Shown here in pieces: positions 1 through 7,124 of a DNA stretch of 64,000 nucleotides. The translations under genes were made by a program, and so were the position numbers. Position 1 is the stretch's first letter; every line of letters starts with the position of its first letter. Origin of the DNA: Porphyromonas circumdentaria (GTDB lineage Bacteria; Bacteroidota; Bacteroidia; Bacteroidales; Porphyromonadaceae). The notes beneath the pieces are model-generated. The model was not told where the DNA came from. It was given only the letters and a program-made list of their open reading frames with translations, and searched no databases. Location: positions 104,089 through 168,088 of the forward strand of contig NZ_FUXE01000004.1 in assembly GCF_900167105.1 (NCBI RefSeq), written 5' to 3'.

Positions 1-1882
1 CGTCTGCCGCAGCCAGATGAGTAAAGAGGCTCTTAACGTAAACCAGATTGTTGCCCTTAAAGAAGTCGACAAGCTCGATAAGCTCCTCGGGAGAGAAGCC
101 GAGACGATGCATACCCGTGTCAATCTCTAAGTGAATGGCTATACGGCTGAATCCCTGCTTGCTGATTTTAGCGCAGAGGCGTTCCAGTAGGGTACGCGAG
201 AAGATAACAGGCTCTAATGTATAGTTGATAAGGGTGTCGAAGGCACTCTCCTCGGGGTTCATCACCAGAATGGGCGAGAGAATACCTGCCTTGCGCAGCT
301 CTTTCCCCTCGTCTGCTACGGCCACTGCCAAGGCATCGATGTGTGCCTCGTCGAGCGACTGTGCCACCTCGTAAGAGCCTACTCCATAGCCGTTGGCTTT
401 GACCATACCGATGCACTGCGTACCCTTGGGCAGGAGCGAACGGTAATAGTTGAGGTTCTGTACGATAGCTTCCAGATTGACCTGCAGGGTCGTTTGATGC
501 ACTTTGTACGACAAGCGATCTATGATACGCTCGAATTGGAACGAACGCGCTCCCTTGACCAGTATGCAACTATCCGATAGATCCTCCAGTGCAGCATGCG
601 CCAGAAGGTCGTCCGTGTGAGCAAAGTAGCTGATCTTGTGATCGGGCAGATAGTCCTGTAAGCGGGTCATCTCCTTGCCGACTACGAAGAGGTGATCTAT
701 CGCCAGAGGCTGCATCATATCGGCTACATTGTGGTACAACTGACGTGCCGAGAGCCCGCTCTGCTGTATCTCTGAGAGCACTACGACGCGCTTAAGCCCC
801 ATCTCTTTGGCTCTTCTTTGCTGAAAGTCGAGCGCGATGGCAAGCGAGTTGATGTCGTTGCTGCACACGTCGTTGATGATAATGTTATTGTTGTTGCCCT
901 TTTTGACCTCCAGACGCATTTCCACGGGTTCGAGGCGTAGGAATATCTCGGGGTACTCTACAAAGTTGGGTTTGAGCACCATCATTGCCACGATGCAGTG
1001 GAGTACATCGTCTACCGAAGCTTGGTCCACAAAGGGTATTTGTATGACCAAATCGGTGCCTAAAGGGGCTATCGTTATCTCGGTAACTTTCTCTTTGGTT
1101 TCTATCTTTTTAACGAAGAGCGTAGCCTCTTTGTTCTCTACACTCCACCCACGGCTCTGCCCCAGAAGGCCTGCACGGCGCAATCCGTCGGTTATGTCCT
1201 TATCGTCCATATTGTAGATAATGCGCTCGCAGTCGGCAAAGAGCTGTAGTTTCTCGTCGATTTTCTGTGCCAGAGTATTGAAATTCTCCTGATGTGCCGA
1301 GCCGATATTGGTGAATATCCCTATCGTGGGGTGTATGATGGGGAAAAGTCGCTCCATCTCGCCTGGTTTGGAGATGCCCGCCTCAAAGAGTGCGAGCGTA
1401 TGGCTCTCTCGCATTTGCAGTACCGAGAGCGGCACGCCGAGCTGTGAGTTGTAGCTCTTGGGAGAGCGCACTATGTTGTAACTATCGCAGAGGAGTTGGT
1501 AAAGAAACTCCTTGACCACGGTTTTCCCATTACTCCCTGTTATCCCTACTACTGGTATTTGAAAGGCGTTGCGCCACTCTATGGCGAGGCGTTGCAGGGC
1601 GCGCAGGGTGTCGCTCACGGCTATGAAGTTGGCCTCGGGGCACTTCTCTGCCAGTTCTTCGATATGGTTGATGATAACGAAGTTACGCACCCCATGGTGG
1701 TAGAGTTGCTCTATGTAGAGGTGCCCATCGCCCGACTCGCCCAGCAGGGCAAAGAAAAGCGTGTGCTTCGTGTGAGATAGCGAGCGGCTATCGGTGAGGA
1801 TATGCTCGATGGTGTCGTCGAAGCGTACGATCGACTGCAAAGGGCGTAATCGCTGTACTATTTTCTCTATCGTGTAGATCAT
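1..1882 (-). CDS. murF-alr: Bifunctional MurF / alanine racemase fusion (C-terminus cut by window edge)
   Basis: Two cytoplasmic peptidoglycan-precursor enzymes in one chain, an arrangement common in Bacteroidetes. The N-terminal half is a Mur ligase that adds D-Ala-D-Ala to UDP-MurNAc-tripeptide; its ATP loop reads GITGSNGKT with Lys at about residue 120. The C-terminal half is a PLP-dependent alanine racemase, with the PLP lysine in MVKANGYGVGS at about residue 495. The two motifs are in the same frame, so the fusion is intact over the 627 residues visible; full-length fusions are usually a little over 800. The start ATG is at 1882. It lies 43 bp downstream of the GSCFA gene on the same strand and is probably co-transcribed with it. 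The 3' end is outside the window. Confidence 0.95.
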   Translation of the reverse strand, partial: MIYTIEKIVQRLRPLQSIVRFDDTIEHILTDSRSLSHTKHTLFFALLGESGDGHLYIEQLYHHGVRNFVIINHIEELAEKCPEANFIAVSDTLRALQRLAIEWRNAFQIPVVGITGSNGKTVVKEFLYQLLCDSYNIVRSPKSYNSQLGVPLSVLQMRESHTLALFEAGISKPGEMERLFPIIHPTIGIFTNIGSAHQENFNTLAQKIDEKLQLFADCERIIYNMDDKDITDGLRRAGLLGQSRGWSVENKEATLFVKKIETKEKVTEITIAPLGTDLVIQIPFVDQASVDDVLHCIVAMMVLKPNFVEYPEIFLRLEPVEMRLEVKKGNNNNIIINDVCSNDINSLAIALDFQQRRAKEMGLKRVVVLSEIQQSGLSARQLYHNVADMMQPLAIDHLFVVGKEMTRLQDYLPDHKISYFAHTDDLLAHAALEDLSDSCILVKGARSFQFERIIDRLSYKVHQTTLQVNLEAIVQNLNYYRSLLPKGTQCIGMVKANGYGVGSYEVAQSLDEAHIDALAVAVADEGKELRKAGILSPILVMNPEESAFDTLINYTLEPVIFSRTLLERLCAKISKQGFSRIAIHLEIDTGMHRLGFSPEELIELVDFFKGNNLVYVKSLFTHLAAAD

Positions 1883-1925
1883 GCTTTTACTACTTCTGTC
1901 GTATCTCGTGTAACTACATTAGGTA

Positions 1926-2921
1926 TTACTCCTCGAGCGTGGGGAGAATGTTACGAAGTACTAAGTTAGGAAATTTATGGCGGATACGCTTGCCCTCCTG
2001 CTCTAAAATCTGCTGCATGGTTCGTTGCTCCTCTTCGGAGGCATGAATAGGGCGGTGCTGGGTGCGTTGGAAGAGTTTTTCGGCTACCTGCAGCGGCTCT
2101 TGCTCGCTCGCGGACAACCAACCGTTCAGAAGACGCTGACGGATCACCTCCACGGCAAGCTCGGTCGGATGTATCATATCCTCGGCATAGTAGCGATAGT
2201 CGCGTAGCTCGTCCATCATGATTTCGTAGGCGGGAAAGTAGTGTACCCTGCCTTTGAATAGATCCTCAAGAGCCTCAGCCGTGAGGAGTAGCTCTGCCTT
2301 ACTGCGCTGACTTGCCGCCGCTCCATAGCGTAGGTAGCGTATGGGACTTACCGTGAGGAGAATCTCCAGCTCCCGATTGCGCTCCAAAAGGGTGGCGATT
2401 ATCGGCTGCAAACGTGCTACGAAAAGCGATTTGTCGCCCTTGGTGTGGGTGAAATGATGCTCGGGAAGTTTGTGGCAATTAGCTACCACGCTCTGCAACT
2501 CTTTGTGGGTGTAGAGGAAAGAGGAACCCAGAGTGAGCAGTAACCACCTGCCCTGCAAGAGTTGCTCGCGCCCCCGTTGCAGATCCTCCTCTATGCACTT
2601 GAGTGCCTCCTCTTGGGTCGCCCTCGAGTAGCGACTGTGATGCATAAAGCTGTGGTATTTGCCCTGATGCTCAAAGAGCATATTGGGGTCAAAAGCACCT
2701 TGCCCCTCTGCCAAACTCTCTAAGGCCTGGGCTATCGAAATCGGGTTGTAAAGTGTGCCGAAAGGATTGACCACAGTGTCGAACCCCCTCTGGAAAAGCC
2801 ACGACCCGATACGTTCACTGAAGCAGGAGCCTAACGAGAGAATTTTCTCCCCATAGCGAAGGCGTCTCGTCTCCGTTATACCGCTCCACGTTACGGGGGT
2901 AGAAAGGGCTATTGCTTTCAT
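1926..2921 (-). CDS. GSCFA-domain protein
   Basis: A 331-residue protein named after its N-terminal motif, seen here as SLGSCFSERIG near residues 31-41. GSCFA proteins belong to the SGNH/GDSL-like hydrolase group in fold; the substrate is not established. A block near residues 130-140 (LLLTLGSSFLYTHK) is a further conserved part of the family. No signal peptide is obvious. The gene sits between a lipoprotein gene (7 bp upstream) and murF-alr (43 bp downstream), and linkage to murF-alr recurs in Bacteroidales, which suggests a cell-wall or envelope role by association only. Confidence 0.85.
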   Translation of the reverse strand: MKAIALSTPVTWSGITETRRLRYGEKILSLGSCFSERIGSWLFQRGFDTVVNPFGTLYNPISIAQALESLAEGQGAFDPNMLFEHQGKYHSFMHHSRYSRATQEEALKCIEEDLQRGREQLLQGRWLLLTLGSSFLYTHKELQSVVANCHKLPEHHFTHTKGDKSLFVARLQPIIATLLERNRELEILLTVSPIRYLRYGAAASQRSKAELLLTAEALEDLFKGRVHYFPAYEIMMDELRDYRYYAEDMIHPTELAVEVIRQRLLNGWLSASEQEPLQVAEKLFQRTQHRPIHASEEEQRTMQQILEQEGKRIRHKFPNLVLRNILPTLEE

Positions 2922-2927
2922 GGCAAC

Positions 2928-4088
2928 TTAGCGAAAGCCCTCTTTGAGTGAGCCGATGCGCTGCATAGAGCCTTGTTGGAGCAGATAGAGCTGGGGGAGC
3001 TGCGTTACGTTAAAGGGTACCACACTCGTCTGTTGAGCATCGTACACGTTGAGCCATGGCAGTTTGCGTGTGGCCTGCATCCACTGACTCATATCCCTGT
3101 CGAATGAAACCATATAGACCTCGGTACGAGGCTCCGATTGTTGGGAGTAACGCCTATTCAGTTCGGCAATGAAGCTCGGCATACCCTCCATGGAGAAGGA
3201 GACGAAAGCCAGAAGTACACGAGCGTTTTGGGCAACGACCTGCTCCAAATCTTGCTCCTCGCCACGGTTGTCGATGAGTTTTAGGGGTGGAAATTCTCGC
3301 TCTTCAGCCTGCTCAAGCAGTTTGTCGTAGGGCATGCCTCGGCGTTGTTTGTCTATTTTGATTAGTTGCAAGGCTCTGTTTTTCAATCCCTTTGTGTAGG
3401 GGTGCTCAGGTTTGAACGCTTCGTATGCAGAGGCTACATAACCGAATGAGTGCAGGTCGATAGTCGAGGGAGCAAAAAAGTCAATCGGGTAGAGCGTCTG
3501 ACCGCCATTAAGGGTTTGCAAGAGTACGAAATAGGCCTCGAGCGAACTCGGACGGGGGTAGATGTACTTTTCGGAGAGGTGCTTCTTGTGTGCTTCGACC
3601 AGTGCTGCTATTTGCTCATTGCCCTCTGCAAGGCTCATTTCGCCTACGCGGCACTGTTGGGTGATGCGTTCGATCTTATCCTCTACGACTTGAGTGGCCT
3701 GCTGTATCTGCATCAGGGCTTCGTTGCTTGCTTTGCCTTTGAGCAGACAGCTCCCCAAGGGGTTGTCGAGGCGGAAAGAGAGTGTGATCTTATCGGCAGA
3801 GTCGGCACGGAACACGACGCCCCGATTGCCTCGTCCTAAGCGGTAGAGTATCGAGTCTTGCTCTATGGCGTAGCGTAGGCTGAAGTGCCCTTTGCTGTCG
3901 GTGCGAACGGAGTCTACAACGCGCAGTGCCTCCAGCACCTCGGTGAGGTATAGCGTGGTATCTGCGCCATCTTCCACTACTCCCTGTACCTCGAAACTGC
4001 GCTGTGAAGAGCGGCTGCACGACCCCAAAAGGAGCCACGCGAGGAGGGGAAGAAGTGAGAAAACAAAAGAAAATCTTTTCAATATCAT
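2928..4088 (-). CDS. Thioredoxin-fold lipoprotein (DUF4369-like N-terminus), CXXC missing
   Basis: Start chosen at 4088 because the peptide from there is a clean lipoprotein signal (MILKRFSFVF..., lipobox LLGSC); an upstream ATG at 4118 would add ten polar residues in front of it. The N-terminal region (SFEVQGVVEDGADTTLYL) resembles the DUF4369 domain that precedes thioredoxin domains in many Bacteroidetes lipoproteins. The C-terminal third has a thioredoxin-like pattern (LIDNRGEEQDLEQV, VLLAFVSFS, then a cis-Pro region VTQLPQLYLL), but the active-site CXXC is replaced by a segment without cysteine (FSMEGMP). It is therefore probably not a thiol-disulfide oxidoreductase. First gene of the minus-strand group with GSCFA and murF-alr. 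Confidence 0.75.
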   Translation of the reverse strand: MILKRFSFVFSLLPLLAWLLLGSCSRSSQRSFEVQGVVEDGADTTLYLTEVLEALRVVDSVRTDSKGHFSLRYAIEQDSILYRLGRGNRGVVFRADSADKITLSFRLDNPLGSCLLKGKASNEALMQIQQATQVVEDKIERITQQCRVGEMSLAEGNEQIAALVEAHKKHLSEKYIYPRPSSLEAYFVLLQTLNGGQTLYPIDFFAPSTIDLHSFGYVASAYEAFKPEHPYTKGLKNRALQLIKIDKQRRGMPYDKLLEQAEEREFPPLKLIDNRGEEQDLEQVVAQNARVLLAFVSFSMEGMPSFIAELNRRYSQQSEPRTEVYMVSFDRDMSQWMQATRKLPWLNVYDAQQTSVVPFNVTQLPQLYLLQQGSMQRIGSLKEGFR

Positions 4089-4316
4089 AACGTGTCGATT
4101 CAAAATCTCTTTGACCATTTGGGCTCTCGTGGGCTTTCTCGGTTATTCGCTCGGTTCACTGTTCGCTCCCTCTGCCAACTTTCCCCTCTTGCTTATGGGT
4201 CGGGGTCGCCTTTTCTGTGGCAAGAGACGAGGTGGCGATGTCTGCTGGCGGTCATTCGGCACAACGCCGTAGGCACACACCTAACGCTCTCCTAAAACTA
4301 CACCCCTGTGGAGAGA

Positions 4317-4335
4317 GGACTTCGTGGCGAAGTCC
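4317..4335. other. Perfect 8-bp hairpin in the leader of the minus-strand operon
   Basis: GGACTTCG, a 3-nt loop, then CGAAGTCC. It lies about 230 nt upstream of the lipoprotein start at 4088 and downstream (minus strand) of a candidate -7 element at 4400-4407, so it would be in the 5' leader of that operon. No riboswitch class was recognised. Confidence 0.5.
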
Positions 4336-4354
4336 GCGTGCGTCAGCACACCCC

Positions 4355-4372
4355 AAAAAGCGCAGGCTTTTT
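4355..4372. terminator. Terminator-like hairpin, 7-bp stem with A/T flanks
   Basis: AAAAAGC, loop gcag, GCTTTTT. The stem is its own A/T tail, so it could work on either strand. On the minus strand it would fall inside the long leader of the 4088 operon and might cause early termination. Confidence 0.4.
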
Positions 4373-4399
4373 GTAAAACGCGGTTTCATTTTGTGGGGG

Positions 4400-4407
4400 C
4401 AAAGTTA
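4400..4407 (-). promoter_or_regulatory. Candidate -7 box (TAACTTTG) for the lipoprotein/GSCFA/murF-alr operon
   Basis: CAAAGTTA on the plus strand reads TAACTTTG on the minus strand, matching the Bacteroidetes TAnnTTTG element. No TTG was found at the usual 19-bp distance, so support is moderate. Use of this site gives a leader of roughly 300 nt. Confidence 0.4.
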
Positions 4408-4511
4408 TAAAATAACGCCCACACTTCTCTTTTCCTTTTCGACCCACTTTCCCTCTTTAGTGAGTTTTGTTTTGTTTCTCTTTCCTTTCTTTTCTTTTAT
4501 ATATAGGGGAT

Positions 4512-4583
4512 AATTCTGCACATAATTCAAGCGAATTATCTTGTAATTATCGGATAATTATCTCCGAATTATCTCGAATTATC
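4512..4583. repeat. Seven AATT blocks phased at 10-12 bp
   Basis: AATT begins at 4512, 4524, 4534, 4545, 4556, 4567 and 4577: steps of 12, 10, 11, 11, 11 and 10 bp, close to one helical turn. The last five sit in the longer word AATTATC. Such phasing of A/T tracts is the classic pattern for intrinsic DNA curvature. A TAnnTTTG promoter element lies 28 bp downstream at 4611. Confidence 0.85.
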
Positions 4584-4610
4584 GATTTTACTGGGATCTC
4601 TCCACTTTTT

Positions 4611-4618
4611 TATCTTTG
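4611..4618 (+). promoter_or_regulatory. Candidate -7 box (TATCTTTG) downstream of the phased AATT array
   Basis: Matches TAnnTTTG exactly, but no TTG stands at the usual -33 position (TAC is found there). Transcription from here would run rightward through the 22-bp repeat array toward the HEPN gene, starting near 4625. Confidence 0.45.
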
Positions 4619-4664
4619 CGCCCATGGGAAGTTTTTGACCACCCATTTGCTCTTTTAGGAGGCT

Positions 4665-4818
4665 TCGAAATGGAAACGCAAAATGCAAGGAAGCAGCACT
4701 ACATTTCCACTCGTGTAAACGCTCCTTTGCACGTAGGATAACGTAAGTTTGCACGGGACTAAACTTGACTTTGCTCCTGTCAAAACTCCGCTTTTCATTA
4801 GTCTGAACGGCACCCCCT
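4665..4818. repeat. Degenerate 22-bp tandem array with AAAC core
   Basis: Written in 22-bp rows from 4709, each row carries AAAC or a near form at row positions 9-12 and, in four rows, a C/GTTTGC-like end (rows start 4709, 4731, 4753, 4775, 4797; weaker rows at 4665 and 4687). The rows are only partly identical but the period is exact. The array lies upstream of the HEPN cassette promoter. Similar arrays occur at 19878-19987 and 35735-35778. Confidence 0.75.
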
Positions 4819-4877
4819 TTTTGATTGTTTTTGTTCAAACTTTGTTCGCTGTTTTGTTGTTTACATTGTGTTTTAGA

Positions 4878-4907
4878 TTGTCAATTACTTTCTTGTTAAT
4901 ATATTTG
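4878..4907 (+). promoter_or_regulatory. Bacteroidetes-type promoter of the HEPN/SecB-like cassette
   Basis: TTG at 4878-4880 and TATATTTG at 4900-4907, separated by 19 bp, the typical -33/-7 spacing. The first cassette gene starts at 4984, leaving a leader of about 70 nt. Confidence 0.7.
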
Positions 4908-4983
4908 CACTTGTATTTGCAGTGTGAGAGTGAAGTAAATATAAACAATGCAAGAGTAAAGGGATGTTGTAAACGGCATTAAA

Positions 4984-5385
4984 ATGAAGTCAAAAGCCAT
5001 CTGTAATCTTGAGGTTGCGCAGTCCCTTATAAACAGTCAGAAATCCCCCTTTTGTACGATTAGTGTTCATTGTTCTTATTATGCTGTTTTACAGTACATG
5101 AAGCACATATTGGCAAATACGGAAAGAACTCCTATACCCTATGAAAAACAAAAAAGCAGGGCGGAACAACAGTCCTCACACGAGTATATTCTGGGGGAAG
5201 TGCGACAGAGGATTTCGGATTGTCGTACAGGAAAAGAGTTTGCTCGACAAGTTCGACTTTTGAAGCAAAAAAGGATTATTGCAGATTATGAAATAGGCAA
5301 CTTCTCAGTAGAGGAAAGCCTGGAGTGTAGAAATTTGGCGGAAGGATTGATTGCCAAATTAAAAAGTTGTTTTGGAAATATATGA
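4984..5385 (+). CDS. HEPN-like protein (candidate toxin-side component)
   Basis: 133 residues, no signal peptide. A predicted helix YYAVLQYMKHIL (residues ~34-45) and a C-terminal helix LLKQKRIIADYEI followed by VEESLECRNLAEGLIAKL match the HEPN pattern seen in small HEPN (UPF0332-like) proteins, where an Arg precedes an ADY signature. A canonical RX4-6H ribonuclease motif is not evident, so catalytic activity is uncertain. Its stop overlaps the next gene's start (TATGAG), indicating translational coupling. The cassette is clearly A/T-richer than the flanking genes, which suggests acquisition. HEPN assignment is from pattern only. Confidence 0.65.
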   Translation: MKSKAICNLEVAQSLINSQKSPFCTISVHCSYYAVLQYMKHILANTERTPIPYEKQKSRAEQQSSHEYILGEVRQRISDCRTGKEFARQVRLLKQKRIIADYEIGNFSVEESLECRNLAEGLIAKLKSCFGNI

Positions 5386-5783
5386 GAAATCCTGAGTTAG
5401 AAATCAGACTGCGAAATCAGTTTGAGGAAATGGTAAATCGCTATAAATGGCTGACTGTAAGATTTGAGTACAGTGAAAAGCTATACGTTTATCTCGTTTC
5501 TTATGCTCCTGTTGAGGAAATAGAGAAAGACGAAGAGTTTATGAGGGAGGTGATGGCCTTTGAAGACAAATTGAATCTGCTCTATGGAGATAATGCCCCT
5601 TTGTTTTGCGATGAAGAGGCGTATTTCAAACTCTCCCCAGATGCCGAGGAGGTAAGATACCGCAATTATGAGTACTTTTCGATGGGTTTGATGGAAAACA
5701 TAGAAAAAGCTTATCAATGTGAGATTGCTCACATATTGCACAAAGTCCAAGAGGAGACTTCCTTTTATCCATTAGCAGCTTGA
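5382..5783 (+). CDS. Unknown protein between the HEPN-like and SecB-like genes
   Basis: 133 residues from the ATG at 5382, which overlaps the HEPN stop by 4 bp (ATGA). An upstream in-frame start at 5367 is less likely because it lies inside the HEPN gene. The sequence is acidic and soluble, with no signal peptide or membrane segment; conserved-looking blocks are RNPELEIRLRNQFEEMV, YVYLVSYAPVEEIE and LFCDEEAYFKLS. It has no MNT nucleotidyltransferase GSx9-10DxD pattern, so it is not an obvious MntA-type antitoxin. Position suggests it is the antitoxin or the chaperone client in a three-gene module. Function unknown. Confidence 0.6.
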   Translation: MRNPELEIRLRNQFEEMVNRYKWLTVRFEYSEKLYVYLVSYAPVEEIEKDEEFMREVMAFEDKLNLLYGDNAPLFCDEEAYFKLSPDAEEVRYRNYEYFSMGLMENIEKAYQCEIAHILHKVQEETSFYPLAA

Positions 5784-5787
5784 AATT

Positions 5788-6204
5788 ATGGACAAAAAAA
5801 GTGTAAAGCCTGCGAGTTTCCAGTTTAAAAGGTATCTCGTTACTGATACCTCTGTGAGATTGACAGGTAGAGAAATTAAGGAGCCAGTACAAATAGGGAT
5901 TGAACCAGAAGGAGATATAGACGAAGCGAAAAAGACATTTCTTCTTACCCTGAGAGTATTGATTCGCGACGAAGAAAAGAACTTAGACTTTAGTATGGTT
6001 ATAAAGGGCTTTTTTGAATATGAGGTAGATAAAATACAAGATTTGTTGCCTTATATTTCCACAAATGCCCCTGCAATTCTATTCCCTTACGTTCGTGCTT
6101 ATATATCAAATATAACGGCTTTGGGAGGAATGCCTCCGATTATTTTACCGACATGGAATTTGGAAGGTGTTGGTAAAATGTTAAGAGAAAAATTACTCTC
6201 TTGA
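5788..6204 (+). CDS. SecB-like chaperone
   Basis: 138 residues. The C-terminal half matches the SecB signature: APAILFPYVRAYISNIT (residues ~94-110) followed by GGMPPIILPTWNLEG, with the beta-sheet region LLTLRVLIRDEEKNLDFSM before it. SecB proteins are tetrameric chaperones; many solitary copies serve toxin-antitoxin-chaperone modules instead of general export (known example: the Mycobacterium tuberculosis HigBA-associated SecB Rv1957). Here it begins 4 bp after the unknown gene and ends the cassette. Bacteroidetes generally lack the canonical proteobacterial SecB export pathway, which favours a module-specific role. Confidence 0.75.
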   Translation: MDKKSVKPASFQFKRYLVTDTSVRLTGREIKEPVQIGIEPEGDIDEAKKTFLLTLRVLIRDEEKNLDFSMVIKGFFEYEVDKIQDLLPYISTNAPAILFPYVRAYISNITALGGMPPIILPTWNLEGVGKMLREKLLS

Positions 6205-6367
6205 CTTTATAGAACGTGTCTTTGGAATAGAAAAGCTTAGGCAGAGAGATTCGAGTACCTCCCTGCTTTTATTTTCTTATATTTGTGTGGCGGTCGTAAA
6301 GCGTTCGCAGACGTTTTATTATTTGCAAAACAAAAGATAAAGACATACTAAAATTTAGGAACCTCGT

Positions 6368-6940
6368 ATGCAGTCAAAAGTTGTACCCCCCTTTGTGAGG
6401 GGAGGCTCTCGCTTTTTAGGTCGTTTGTGCAACTCTCTCTGGTTGTTTTCTACACTTTTCTTTTTGAGTCTCTTCTTTCTTGTGAGCTGTGTGCGTAGTT
6501 CGTCTGGGAGTATTCTCCGTTCGTTTGAGGTTATCCTTGTGCATAACCCAGCTTCGCCCATTCAATGGAGTAATTACCACTTTTCCCTGCACGATTTGGG
6601 AACAGGGCTCTATGCTCCGATTGGGCATCCTGCTTACGATGAGGATAGCGTGATGCTTAGTTTTGGTAAACCCTCTCTTGCTGAACGTCCGCTGCGCTCT
6701 GGTGGAGAGACCAAAAGACAATGGAACGAAGGCTCTTTTTCCGCCCAACTGACCATTTACGATATTTCTTTTAAGGAGTGTGGAAAGATACGCTTTCGGG
6801 TGAAAGCTACCGAAAAGGGTAATAAGGTGGTGGTTACCGAACTCTTTGGGCACGAGGGATTCAAAGAGTTTCAGCGTATGGCGCACTGTCGAGATGGTAT
6901 TTGCTCAGTTTTCTTTATTGATTTTAAGGGGACCGAATAG
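6368..6940 (+). CDS. Small lipoprotein, paralogue 1 of a three-member YHF family
   Basis: 190 residues with a long N-terminal region ending in a lipobox (FFLVSC, Cys ~41). The mature part shares an ordered set of motifs with the proteins at 9817 and 10600: WSNYHFSLHDLGTGLYAP and FGKPSLAERPL. This copy is the most divergent and has two extra cysteines near its end. It lies just upstream of an LRR lipoprotein and a C10 protease. No known family was recognised; by genomic context a protease-inhibitor or surface accessory role is possible. Confidence 0.75.
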   Translation: MQSKVVPPFVRGGSRFLGRLCNSLWLFSTLFFLSLFFLVSCVRSSSGSILRSFEVILVHNPASPIQWSNYHFSLHDLGTGLYAPIGHPAYDEDSVMLSFGKPSLAERPLRSGGETKRQWNEGSFSAQLTIYDISFKECGKIRFRVKATEKGNKVVVTELFGHEGFKEFQRMAHCRDGICSVFFIDFKGTE

Positions 6941-7065
6941 TCGGGGTTGCTATCTTTGAGGCGCGGGCGATTAGCCGATGCCGAGATGTATAAATTAAGA
7001 GGAGAAGGGGAAGAAGCTCTTTCTCCTCTTTGTCTTTACCTTATTTTGTGGGAATCATCTCTCTA

Positions 7066-7095
7066 TTGTTGGTTTTTAGAGTTTTACTACTTTTG
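7066..7095 (+). promoter_or_regulatory. Promoter of the LRR lipoprotein
   Basis: TTG at 7066-7068 and TACTTTTG at 7088-7095, 19 bp apart. The gene starts at 7125. Confidence 0.7.
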
Positions 7096-7124
7096 TTACA
7101 CTTCTATTTTCCATATTATATGTT

